DNA of 11,089 nucleotides from Chloroflexota bacterium (GTDB lineage: Bacteria; Chloroflexota; Limnocylindria; QHBO01). Positions 1 to 5,034 of the stretch are shown here, piece by piece. Position numbers and translations under genes: made by a program. The notes beneath the pieces are model-generated. The model had not been told where the DNA came from and searched no databases. It was given only the letters and a program-made list of their open reading frames with translations. The stretch is taken from NCBI GenBank assembly GCA_005882055.1, contig VBGQ01000023.1, positions 1 through 11,089 on the forward strand. Reading direction: 5' to 3'. The stretch's first letter is position 1, and each line of letters opens with the position of its first letter.

Positions 1-309
1 ATCGCGATGGGCTTCGTGCGGGACGCGTACCTGGCGATTGCGCTCTTCTTCCTGGTGGGGGCGACCAACATGATCTTCCTCATCCCGAACATCACCCTCT
101 TCCAGGAGCGCACGCCGCAGCGGCTCATGGGGCGAGTGGTGTCGACGCGGCAGGCGATCGTGTTCGGGGTGATGGCAGCCTCGATGGCGGTTGCCGGGTG
201 GCTGTCCGGGTTGCTGGGTCCGGCGATGGTCCTCACCCTGAGTGGCGTGGTCTGCACGTTCGCGGGCCTGGGGGGTCTGCTGGTTCCCTCCATGCGCAAC
301 GCCCGGTGA
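1..309 (+). CDS. MFS transporter, C-terminal fragment (5' end outside window)
   Basis: The open frame enters from the left edge and gives the last 102 residues of a membrane protein. The visible part has about three hydrophobic helices separated by a short basic loop, in which ERTPQRLMGRVVSTRQ resembles the conserved cytoplasmic loop of major facilitator exporters of the EntS/MFS_3 type ('...P..l.GRv.s.r..'). The role would be proton-coupled export of a small molecule across the cytoplasmic membrane; the substrate cannot be told from this piece. The gene ends with TGA and is followed 23 nt later by a GC-rich hairpin. Family assignment rests on the hydrophobic pattern and this loop only, so it is fairly secure at superfamily level and weak below that. 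An ATG at 7 is internal and not the start. Confidence 0.75.
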   Translation: MAMGFVRDAYLAIALFFLVGATNMIFLIPNITLFQERTPQRLMGRVVSTRQAIVFGVMAASMAVAGWLSGLLGPAMVLTLSGVVCTFAGLGGLLVPSMRNAR

Positions 310-332
310 GTCGCTGATCTGGCGCGGCCGCC

Positions 333-355
333 CCGCCGCCTCGCTCCGGCGGCGG
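333..355 (+). terminator. GC-rich hairpin after the MFS gene
   Basis: CCGCCGCC at 333-340 pairs perfectly with GGCGGCGG at 348-355 around a 7-nt loop. It lies 23 nt after the transporter stop codon. There is no clean T-run after it, only ATGTTATG, so it is at best a weak intrinsic terminator or a transcript-end stabiliser. Confidence 0.45.
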
Positions 356-381
356 ATGTTATGCCACGCGTGCATAACGTC
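355..381. promoter_or_regulatory. 27-bp operator-like palindrome
   Basis: GTTATGC at 358-364 and GCATAAC at 372-378 are exact reverse complements separated by 7 nt. The symmetry extends outward to 355-381, with G/C and A/T pairs and one T·G mismatch. The arms are AT-rich in very GC-rich surroundings, and the centre contains CACGCGTG, which is itself a palindrome. This looks like a binding site for a dimeric repressor, placed just upstream of the small ORF at 408. I cannot name the regulator, and no regulator gene of a matching class lies beside it. Confidence 0.4.
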
Positions 382-407
382 GGCTGGAGGGCTTTGAGGA
401 GCCCCGA

Positions 408-491
408 ATGAGCGTTCGCGCGACGAGGAGTTACGCCACGTGCACGCGGTGTCGGCGGAAGGCCCCCGGGGCGGCGCTTAGCCGACGTTAG
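408..491 (+). CDS. 27-residue ORF with a CxxC motif, possible small protein
   Basis: An ATG at 408 is preceded by GAGGAG (396-401) with a 6-nt spacer, the best ribosome site in the left part of the window. It opens a 27-codon frame ending in TAG at 489-491. The product is strongly basic and contains Tyr-Ala-Thr-Cys-Thr-Arg-Cys-Arg-Arg-Lys, a Cys-x-x-Cys knuckle like half of a zinc ribbon. A second Cys pair is absent, so it could be a genuine small protein, a leader peptide for the genes downstream, or the remnant of a longer zinc-ribbon gene. The function is unknown. The evidence for translation is the ribosome site alone. Confidence 0.35.
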   Translation: MSVRATRSYATCTRCRRKAPGAALSRR

Positions 492-524
492 GTTCCGAAT
501 TCGTAACATCGGCCGGCGCCGATG
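492..524. promoter_or_regulatory. Two adjacent dyads upstream of the 73-aa membrane protein gene
   Basis: GTTcCGAATTCGtAAC at 492-507 is a 16-bp palindrome with one mismatched pair. Sharing its last base is CATCGGC (507-513) / GCCGATG (518-524), a perfect 7-bp inverted repeat with a 4-nt loop. Together they cover the region where the -35 element of the next promoter (-10 box at 535-540) should lie, so they are plausible operator sites. The second could also form an RNA hairpin. Confidence 0.3.
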
Positions 525-534
525 GGGCCCGTGG

Positions 535-540
535 TACCCT
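535..540 (+). promoter_or_regulatory. -10 box TACCCT for the 551 gene, near-leaderless start
   Basis: TACCCT ends 10 nt before the ATG at 551, which would put the transcript start within a few bases of the start codon. No Shine-Dalgarno is present, and no convincing -35 hexamer is visible at 16-18 nt spacing. The same TANNNT box at the same distance recurs before the genes at 1047, 6294 and 7167. Confidence 0.4.
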
Positions 541-550
541 TCGCCGCCGT

Positions 551-772
551 ATGACCAGCCAGCCGCCACCGCGTGCGCCCGGGTACCGCGGCACGCTCCC
601 GCCTCGCACCGACCGTTTGGCGGTCCCGTGGGTCATCACCGTCGTCGCGGTCTTCCTGCTCGTCTTCGTGCTGGCCTTTGCCGGAGTCCCGTCCAAGTTC
701 TTCCCCACTTCCAGCGTGACGCCCGGCGCGAGCGGCGTACCGTCCGGCTCTCCCGCAGCTTCGCCCTCCTGA
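551..772 (+). CDS. Small single-pass membrane protein, unknown function
   Basis: The 73-residue product has a proline- and arginine-rich N-terminus (about residues 1-24), one strongly hydrophobic segment at about 25-46 (VPWVITVVAVFLLVFVLAFA), then a Pro/Ser/Gly/Thr-rich tail. The basic head and polar tail suggest a membrane anchor with a disordered C-terminal part outside the cell. No Shine-Dalgarno precedes the ATG; a TACCCT box 10 nt upstream suggests a leaderless transcript. A GC hairpin follows directly after the stop. I recognise no family. The hydrophobic segment and tail composition in this frame favour it over the overlapping frames on both strands. Confidence 0.55.
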   Translation: MTSQPPPRAPGYRGTLPPRTDRLAVPWVITVVAVFLLVFVLAFAGVPSKFFPTSSVTPGASGVPSGSPAASPS

Positions 773-792
773 GCCGCGACCGCGTCCGCGGC
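773..792 (+). terminator. GC hairpin directly after the 73-aa gene
   Basis: GCCGCG at 773-778 pairs with CGCGGC at 787-792 around an 8-nt loop, starting on the base after the TGA stop. There is no T-run, so termination strength is doubtful. Confidence 0.35.
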
Positions 793-1007
793 GTGGCGCC
801 TCGTCGCGATGTGCAGCCAGGATCTCCTACGGTCCAAGGAACTGGCGCCTCAGGACCGATGCGCCCCGCTTGGTGGATGAGCTGCGCACTGGCGAGCACA
901 AACGGCCAAGGAGGTCGGCCAAGGGGATGCTGATGGGGCGCTCATTGGACGATAGGAGCGCCTGCGAGCACAAGGACCGATGGCGTTGCACCGGGGCAAC
1001 CGCGGGA
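793..1007. other. Gene-free stretch with short direct repeats and hairpins
   Basis: I find no convincing coding frame here on either strand. Repeated words are AGGACCGATG (852-861 and 973-982), GCGAGCACAA (892-901 and 964-973) and CGGCCAAGG (903-911 and 916-924, a 13-nt period). Hairpins are GGCGCTC (937-943) / GAGCGCC (956-962) with a 12-nt loop, and GTTGC (985-989) / GCAAC (996-1000). The density of repeats suggests a regulatory or structured region, or decayed sequence, ahead of the activator gene promoter. No known RNA family is recognised. Confidence 0.3.
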
Positions 1008-1037
1008 TTGTACGAAAACCGGACAAGGCGCTAGACT
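1008..1037 (+). promoter_or_regulatory. Housekeeping-type promoter for the sigma54 activator gene
   Basis: TTGTAC at 1008-1013 and TAGACT at 1032-1037 are separated by 18 nt, a good match to -35/-10 geometry. The -10 box ends 9 nt before the ATG at 1047. The transcript would therefore be leaderless or nearly so, in keeping with the lack of a Shine-Dalgarno. Confidence 0.6.
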
Positions 1038-1046
1038 CGCCGAGCA

Positions 1047-2429
1047 ATGTCACAGGCTGCCCGGGCCATTCTCGTCGTCGACGATGACCGTGACATGCTC
1101 TCCCTCCTCGACGATCTCCTCACCAGTGAGGGCTACAAGGTCGTCAAGGCAAAGAGCGGAGCCGAGGCCCTCGCGGCGATCAGCAAGTCCCGCCCTGACC
1201 TGGTCATGATCGACGTCCTGCTCCCCGACGAGGACGGGCTGACCCTGCTCACCCAGATGAAGCGCGAGCACCCCGAGCTCGAGGTCGCCACCCTGTCCCG
1301 GGTCTTCGAGAAGGCGGACATGGCCAAGGAGGTCAGCGCGCTCCGGCTGGAGCTGGGCAAGCAGTCCGCCCAGCGCGAGCGAATCGTCGGCAGCTCGAGG
1401 CCGATGCTCGAGATCTACAAGCTGATCGGCAAGGTGGCGGGCTCGGACGCATCGGTCCTGGTGTCTGGTGAGTCGGGAACCGGCAAGGAGCTCGTTGCGG
1501 AGGCGATCCATCGAGCGAGCCCGCGGAACCCACACCCACTGATCAAGGTGAGCTGCGCCGCGTTGCCGGAGACCCTCCTGGAGACCGAGCTCTTCGGCCA
1601 CGAGAAGGGCTCATTCACCGGTGCCATGACCATGCGCAAGGGCCGCTTCGAGATCGCAGACAAGGGCACCATCTTCCTGGACGAGATCGGCGAGATGACC
1701 CTGGGCACCCAGACCAAGCTGCTGAGAATCCTGCAGGAGCACGAGTTCGAGCGCATCGGCTCCAACACGCCCATCAAGGTCGACATCCGAGTGATCGCCG
1801 CGACGAACCGCGACCTGGCGGAGGAGGTGGATCGGAACCGCTTCCGCGAGGATCTCTACTATCGGCTCAACGTCATCCACATTCATATGCCGCCCCTTCG
1901 CGATCGCAAGGAGGACATCCCGGCGCTGGTGGAGCACTTCCTGGCGAAGTACCGATGGAGCGCCGACGCCATCCCCACCACGATCACCGAGGAGGCGCTC
2001 GAGCGCCTGGTGGCGTACGACTGGCCCGGCAACGTGCGCGAGCTGGAGAACGCCATCGAGCGGGCCGTGGTGCTGTCGCGGGGCCAGCCGATCACCGTCG
2101 ACCAGCTGCCGTTCGACTCGCAGAAAGCCCCGCGCGGCAACGGCCGCAAGCCGGCCGCGAGCAGGGCCGGCGAGGCGGAGGACGCCGGGGACGGGCTCGA
2201 ACCCGTCGCGGCGGGCGGCAAGCGGACCGATGCCAGCGGCAATGGCGCCGCCACGGACAACGGCGAGGGAACTGGCCCCTTCAAGAAGCGGGTCTCCGCG
2301 CTCGAGAGGCGGCTGATCCTCGAGGCCCTGGAGCGCGCGGGAGGGAACCGGACGCGCGCCGCGGAGGAGCTGGGCATCTACCGCCGGCTGCTCTACGCGA
2401 AGATGCGGGAGTACGGACTGGGGGAGTAG
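1047..2429 (+). CDS. Sigma54-dependent response regulator (NtrC family) with a shortened receiver domain
   Basis: This 460-residue protein should activate RNA polymerase carrying sigma54 by ATP hydrolysis. Order of parts: N-terminal receiver (about 7-80) with acidic residues Asp12-Asp14 and phospho-acceptor Asp56; a short helical linker (about 81-112); an AAA+ domain (about 113-345) with Walker A GESGTGKE (141-148), the sigma54-contacting loop GSFTGA (188-193, Ser for the usual Ala), Walker B LDE (211-213), arginine-finger region FREDLYYRL (266-274) and sensor II GNVREL (328-333). Then comes a Gly/Ala-rich linker (about 360-412) and a Fis-type helix-turn-helix (about 418-456). The receiver is incomplete: about 30-45 residues normally following Leu-Glu-Val80 are missing, including the conserved Thr/Ser and Lys, with no frame loss. 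It may thus be unresponsive to phosphorylation. No sensor kinase gene is adjacent. It is followed 6 nt later by the next gene, so they are probably co-transcribed. Confidence 0.93.
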   Translation: MSQAARAILVVDDDRDMLSLLDDLLTSEGYKVVKAKSGAEALAAISKSRPDLVMIDVLLPDEDGLTLLTQMKREHPELEVATLSRVFEKADMAKEVSALRLELGKQSAQRERIVGSSRPMLEIYKLIGKVAGSDASVLVSGESGTGKELVAEAIHRASPRNPHPLIKVSCAALPETLLETELFGHEKGSFTGAMTMRKGRFEIADKGTIFLDEIGEMTLGTQTKLLRILQEHEFERIGSNTPIKVDIRVIAATNRDLAEEVDRNRFREDLYYRLNVIHIHMPPLRDRKEDIPALVEHFLAKYRWSADAIPTTITEEALERLVAYDWPGNVRELENAIERAVVLSRGQPITVDQLPFDSQKAPRGNGRKPAASRAGEAEDAGDGLEPVAAGGKRTDASGNGAATDNGEGTGPFKKRVSALERRLILEALERAGGNRTRAAEELGIYRRLLYAKMREYGLGE

Positions 2430-2435
2430 CGGCAG

Positions 2436-3122
2436 ATGACGTCAGATCTGCGAGTCCTGGTCGAGCAGGGTCCCAAGGGCAAGCGCTGGGTGGCCTTCGC
2501 GGTCGATTGGCCGGGCCTGGAACGAGGCGGGCGCGGCGAGGACGAGGCGGTGGCCAAGCTCCACGACTACGTCCGCCGCTACGCCCGGGTTGCCAAGCGC
2601 GCTGGGCTGGCCGAGGAGCTCCCGAGCGACCCGAAGCTCAAGGTCATCGGGCACTACACCGGCACGGGCTCGACCGACTTCTGGGGCATCTCGTTCGCTC
2701 CATCCGACCTGGATCGGAAGCCGATCGACGAGGCAACGTTTGCGCGCAACGTGAAGCTGCTGCGGGCTGCGTGGGCCGAGTTCGACGCCATCGCCGGTCG
2801 CGTCTCCGCGGACCTGCGCCCAGGGGTGCGCGGCGGCGGGCGGGATCGCGATCGGATCATCCGTCACGTCCTCAACACGGAGGGGGCTGACTTCTCGAAG
2901 CGGGTCAAGGCTCCGTCGGAGCTCGAAGAGCTGTCGACGCCCAAGGGGCTCGCCGGCCACCGGAAGCGGTTCGTGGACGCGATGCACGCCTGGTACGCCG
3001 AGGGGAAGCCGCTCGGCAACTGGACGGTCCCGTATCTGCTCCGTCACGCCGCCTACCACGTCCTGGACCACGCGTGGGAGATGGAGGACCGCGACCTCAC
3101 GAACGAGCCCGCGGCGGGCTGA
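2436..3122 (+). CDS. HicB-like N-terminal / DinB-like C-terminal protein, unknown function
   Basis: The product has 228 residues. Residues about 5-52 (WVAFAVDWPGLERGG then a helix) resemble the small alpha-beta fold of HicB antitoxin-type domains. Residues about 100-220 look like a DinB four-helix domain: RDRIIRHVLNTE (137-148) and RHAAYHVLDHAWEMEDR (203-219) carry His144, His204, His208 and His212, from which a DinB-type metal site would be drawn. Between them, GTGSTDFWGISFAPSDLDR (76-94) is distinctive. DinB proteins include thiol-dependent transferases and proteins of unknown role; I do not claim a reaction. The start is supported by GGGGAG at 2421-2426, inside the end of the upstream activator gene, with a 9-nt spacer. 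It probably shares that gene's transcript. The domain calls are from motif reading and the HicB-like part is the less certain. Confidence 0.7.
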   Translation: MTSDLRVLVEQGPKGKRWVAFAVDWPGLERGGRGEDEAVAKLHDYVRRYARVAKRAGLAEELPSDPKLKVIGHYTGTGSTDFWGISFAPSDLDRKPIDEATFARNVKLLRAAWAEFDAIAGRVSADLRPGVRGGGRDRDRIIRHVLNTEGADFSKRVKAPSELEELSTPKGLAGHRKRFVDAMHAWYAEGKPLGNWTVPYLLRHAAYHVLDHAWEMEDRDLTNEPAAG

Positions 3123-3153
3123 GCCCGTCAGCCGGCGATCGGCTCGGCGCGTG

Positions 3154-3171
3154 CGTGGCACGACGCGTGCA
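3154..3171 (+). promoter_or_regulatory. Candidate sigma54 (-24/-12) promoter or dyad operator before the YtxH-like gene
   Basis: TGGCACG (3156-3162), N4, GTGCA (3167-3171) matches the sigma54 consensus TGGCACG-N4-TTGCA with one difference. The invariant GG (3157-3158) and GC (3169-3170) lie exactly 12 nt apart. It would start RNA near 3182, leaving a leader of about 50 nt with the ribosome site at 3221. The same bases contain the dyad GCACG-N3-CGTGC, so a repressor site is an alternative. A nearly identical element precedes the gene at 4602. Confidence 0.45.
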
Positions 3172-3195
3172 CCCGATTGCTGCGAGACCGCCTGT

Positions 3196-3201
3196 TATCC
3201 T
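3196..3201 (+). promoter_or_regulatory. Possible -10 box TATCCT upstream of the YtxH-like gene
   Basis: TATCCT is a good -10 hexamer, but the only TTG-type -35 nearby (TTGCTG, 3177-3182) leaves a spacer of just 13 nt. It may be fortuitous, or a second start alongside the sigma54-like element. Confidence 0.25.
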
Positions 3202-3234
3202 GACCACCCTGTCGCACGCCGGAGGCGCATCGCA

Positions 3235-3501
3235 ATGTTCAGCCGCGTTCGAATCGCCATCCGCTTCTTCTTCGTTGGGCTGGCCGTGGGCGTCCTGCTG
3301 GCACCGCGCAGCGGGGTCGAAACCCGCAGGCTGCTCCGCCAGCGCGCCGATCGCATCCTGAACGAGCTGCTCGATGCCGCCTCGATTGGCGGATTCCAGC
3401 CAGGCTCGAGGACCGATAGCGGGGCGACCCGTAAGGCCTCACCGCGCAAGCGCGAGGAGTCGAGCTCAGAGGCCGCGGGCGCCGTCGTCGGGGGCGACTA
3501 G
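3235..3501 (+). CDS. YtxH-like small membrane protein
   Basis: This is an 88-residue protein. Residues about 4-24 form one hydrophobic helix (IAIRFFFVGLAVGVLLAP) running straight into APRSGVETRRLLRQRADRI, which is the signature of YtxH-type proteins: a glycine-spaced membrane helix followed by 'APkSGketR' and a basic amphipathic helix. The tail (about 55-88) is polar and low-complexity. YtxH proteins are small membrane-associated proteins, some linked to general stress; their biochemical role is not settled. ATG 3235 is chosen because GGAGG (3221-3225) sits 9 nt upstream and the homology starts there. The frame is open further upstream but carries no family signal. It is followed 40 nt later by the isoaspartate methyltransferase gene. 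The sigma54-like element at 3154-3171 is the likely control point. Confidence 0.75.
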   Translation: MFSRVRIAIRFFFVGLAVGVLLAPRSGVETRRLLRQRADRILNELLDAASIGGFQPGSRTDSGATRKASPRKREESSSEAAGAVVGGD

Positions 3502-3541
3502 CCGCTCGCGTCAACGCGCGAGCCGGCCCGCGGTGCGTCTC

Positions 3542-4318
3542 ATGAGATGGCACCGATGGTGGCCGCGCGGATCGCGCGTCGCCACTCGGGCGCCCGGTCG
3601 CTCGCACGGCGTGGTCGCTCCCGACCGGATCGCGGAGTCTGGTCGGGTCTCCGGACCTCACGGCGTCTCCGAAGAGGATTGGGCGGCGGCCCGCAACCGG
3701 ATGGTGATCGACCAGCTGGAGCGGCGGGGGCTGCGCGACGAGGAGCTGCTTCGCGCGTTCCGGACCGTGCCGCGCCACCTGTTCGTCGAGTCGGACGATC
3801 CGTACGGTGACCGGGCGCTCGCGATCCCCTCCGGCCAGACGATCTCGCAGCCCTACGTGGTGGCGGCCATGGCCGCGGCGGCTCGGCCGGAAGACGGGTA
3901 CCGCGGTGCGCGGGTGCTGGAGGTCGGAACGGGGAGCGGTTACTCGGCCGCGATCCTGGCGGAGTTGGGAGCCGAGGTGACGACCATGGAACGGCACCCT
4001 TCGCTGGGGGCGGAGGGGGTCGATCGCCTGCGACGGGCAGGCTACGACGGGGTCAGCGTGGTGGTTGGCGACGGGTCGCTCGGGTGGCCGGATGGCGCGC
4101 CCTACGACGCGATCATCGTGACCGCCGCCGGTCCATCGGTCCCCAAGCCATTGCTGGAGCAGCTGTCGCCTGAGGCTGGGCGTCTGGTGATGCCGGTGGG
4201 TACCCGCGAGCAGCAATGGCTGACCCTCGTGCAGCGCCATGGGTCCGCATTCACGCGCCGCGAGGTAGAGCCGGTCGTGTTCGTGCCGCTCGTCGGGGAG
4301 CACGGATTCGAAGCGTAG
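3542..4318 (+). CDS. pcm: Protein-L-isoaspartate O-methyltransferase
   Basis: This enzyme transfers a methyl group from S-adenosylmethionine to isoaspartyl residues in aged cytosolic proteins, starting their repair. Numbered from the ATG at 3542 (258 aa), the family blocks are all present: RNRMVIDQLERRGL (51-64), VPRHLFV (76-82), GQTISQPYVVA (98-108), SAM-binding motif I VLEVGTGSGYSAA (125-137), GDGSLGWPDGAPYDAIIVTAA (starting near 176), LLEQL (204-208) and the C-terminal FVPLVG (247-252). The start is uncertain. The ATG at 3542 and a GTG at 3611 both lack a good ribosome site, and the first 40 or so residues are Arg/Trp-rich and not conserved, so the true start may be 3611 or nearby. The frame remains open back to 3374, but that part overlaps the YtxH-like gene and looks like shadow sequence. 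It lies 40 nt after that gene and is probably in the same operon. Confidence 0.92.
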   Translation: MRWHRWWPRGSRVATRAPGRSHGVVAPDRIAESGRVSGPHGVSEEDWAAARNRMVIDQLERRGLRDEELLRAFRTVPRHLFVESDDPYGDRALAIPSGQTISQPYVVAAMAAAARPEDGYRGARVLEVGTGSGYSAAILAELGAEVTTMERHPSLGAEGVDRLRRAGYDGVSVVVGDGSLGWPDGAPYDAIIVTAAGPSVPKPLLEQLSPEAGRLVMPVGTREQQWLTLVQRHGSAFTRREVEPVVFVPLVGEHGFEA

Positions 4319-4519
4319 GTCCGCACGCGCTGCCGGCGCCGGCCGGCCAGGTGCCACGAATAGGAGCGCTACGACCAACGAGCCGAGGTCGGAACGGGGC
4401 TCAACCCGCCTGAGGCGCTCTTGGTCGCAGTTTGGCCATCCCTGGTGGCCGCACGACGACCCAACGCGGTTCCGGCGCCAGACTGTGCCCTCACGGCGGT
4501 CATAGCGCCACTATTGGTA
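4319..4519. other. Intergenic stretch after pcm, hairpin at 4330-4350
   Basis: No coding frame here is convincing. CTG-CCGG at 4330-4336 can pair with CCGG-CAG at 4343-4350 with one bulged base, a modest GC hairpin 11 nt after the stop and without a T-run, so it is only a possible terminator. The rest up to 4519 shows nothing I recognise. Confidence 0.25.
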
Positions 4520-4550
4520 GCCACGAAACGCCGCCGTATGGCTTCGTGGC
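4520..4550. promoter_or_regulatory. Inverted repeat GCCACGAA-N15-TTCGTGGC
   Basis: GCCACGAA (4520-4527) and TTCGTGGC (4543-4550) are exact reverse complements. The right arm overlaps the start of the TGGCACG element at 4547. A weak TTGGTA-N17-TATGGC pair (4514-4542) also runs through it. The position suits an activator or repressor site controlling the gene at 4602; an RNA hairpin is the alternative. Confidence 0.35.
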
Positions 4551-4562
4551 ACGGATCGTGCT
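4545..4562 (+). promoter_or_regulatory. Candidate sigma54 (-24/-12) promoter or dyad operator before the YggT-like gene
   Basis: TGGCACG (4547-4553), N4 (GATC), GTGCT (4558-4562) again has GG (4548-4549) and GC (4560-4561) 12 nt apart, and the preceding CG is shared with the element at 3154. The predicted RNA start is near 4573, then GGGAGG at 4585-4590 and ATG at 4602, a tidy 5' leader. It also contains the perfect dyad GCACG-GAT-CGTGC, so an operator is the competing reading. Confidence 0.45.
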
Positions 4563-4601
4563 TCCTTGCGTGGCCGACACCATTGGGAGGTGTGGCAAGC
4601 C

Positions 4602-5015
4602 ATGACCTACGACACGCAGGGGCGCGTGGTCCGTGATCCAGACGCGCCCGTCAACGTCAATGAGGGCGGTTCGGGCTACGTCGCGCCCGCGTACGTGGCC
4701 ACCGGCCCCACCCCGGTGACGATCGCCCGCCGGGTGGTCGACACCCTGTTCGGGATCCTGGAGCTGCTGCTGATCATCCGCATCCTGTTGCTGGCGCTGG
4801 GCGCCAACTCCGGGAACGCGCTGGTCGACGGCATCTACAACATCACCGATCCGTTCGTCGCGCCCTTTATCGGCGTCTTCAACATCAATCACGTGTATCC
4901 GACGGGGACCAGCGTGATCGACGTTGCGGCCATCGTGGCGATGGTCGGGTACGCGATCCTTGCGCTGATCATCGACTCGATCCTTCGGATCGCCGACCGC
5001 AGGGCCGTCGCCTAG
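4602..5015 (+). CDS. YggT-like small integral membrane protein
   Basis: This is a 137-residue protein with a polar N-terminus (about 1-35) and then two to three membrane helices. RRVVDTLFGILELLLIIRILLLALG (starting near 43) is followed by YNITDPFVAPFIGVF (near 77-91) and, after a short loop, SVIDVAAIVAMVGYAILALII (near 104-124). The 'R-lL...tDPf..P...vf......iDva.ivA' arrangement is that of the YggT family. The family's role is unsettled; members are often found near cell-division or envelope genes. ATG 4602 is chosen because GGGAGG (4585-4590) lies 11 nt upstream; the open frame extends to 4566 without better support. A sigma54-like element and a dyad lie just upstream, and a strong hairpin follows 19 nt after the stop. 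Confidence 0.7.
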   Translation: MTYDTQGRVVRDPDAPVNVNEGGSGYVAPAYVATGPTPVTIARRVVDTLFGILELLLIIRILLLALGANSGNALVDGIYNITDPFVAPFIGVFNINHVYPTGTSVIDVAAIVAMVGYAILALIIDSILRIADRRAVA

Positions 5016-5034
5016 ATCCCTTCGGCCCACATCC

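Noticed and set aside
478..837. Minus-strand open frame of 119 codons opposite the small membrane protein gene
   Set aside because: Its Arg/Ala-rich composition is typical of antisense reading in GC-rich DNA, it has no ribosome site or family motif, and the plus strand carries a credible membrane protein.
1955..2890. Plus-strand open frame of 311 codons spanning the end of the activator and the next gene
   Set aside because: It overlaps two well-supported genes in another frame and encodes Arg/Gly/Ala-rich sequence without motifs, so it is a GC-rich shadow.
3374..3541. N-terminal extension of the isoaspartate methyltransferase frame
   Set aside because: It overlaps the YtxH-like gene, is Arg/Ser/Pro-rich and bears no family signal.
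3548..3562. A further TGGCAC as a third sigma54 site
   Set aside because: The base pair 12 nt after the GG is GG rather than GC, and the position lies inside or right at the start of pcm.
4339..4356. TGGCACC on the minus strand as a sigma54 promoter
   Set aside because: The -12 part reads CGGCC, a poor match, and the direction leads into the 3' end of pcm with no gene to serve.
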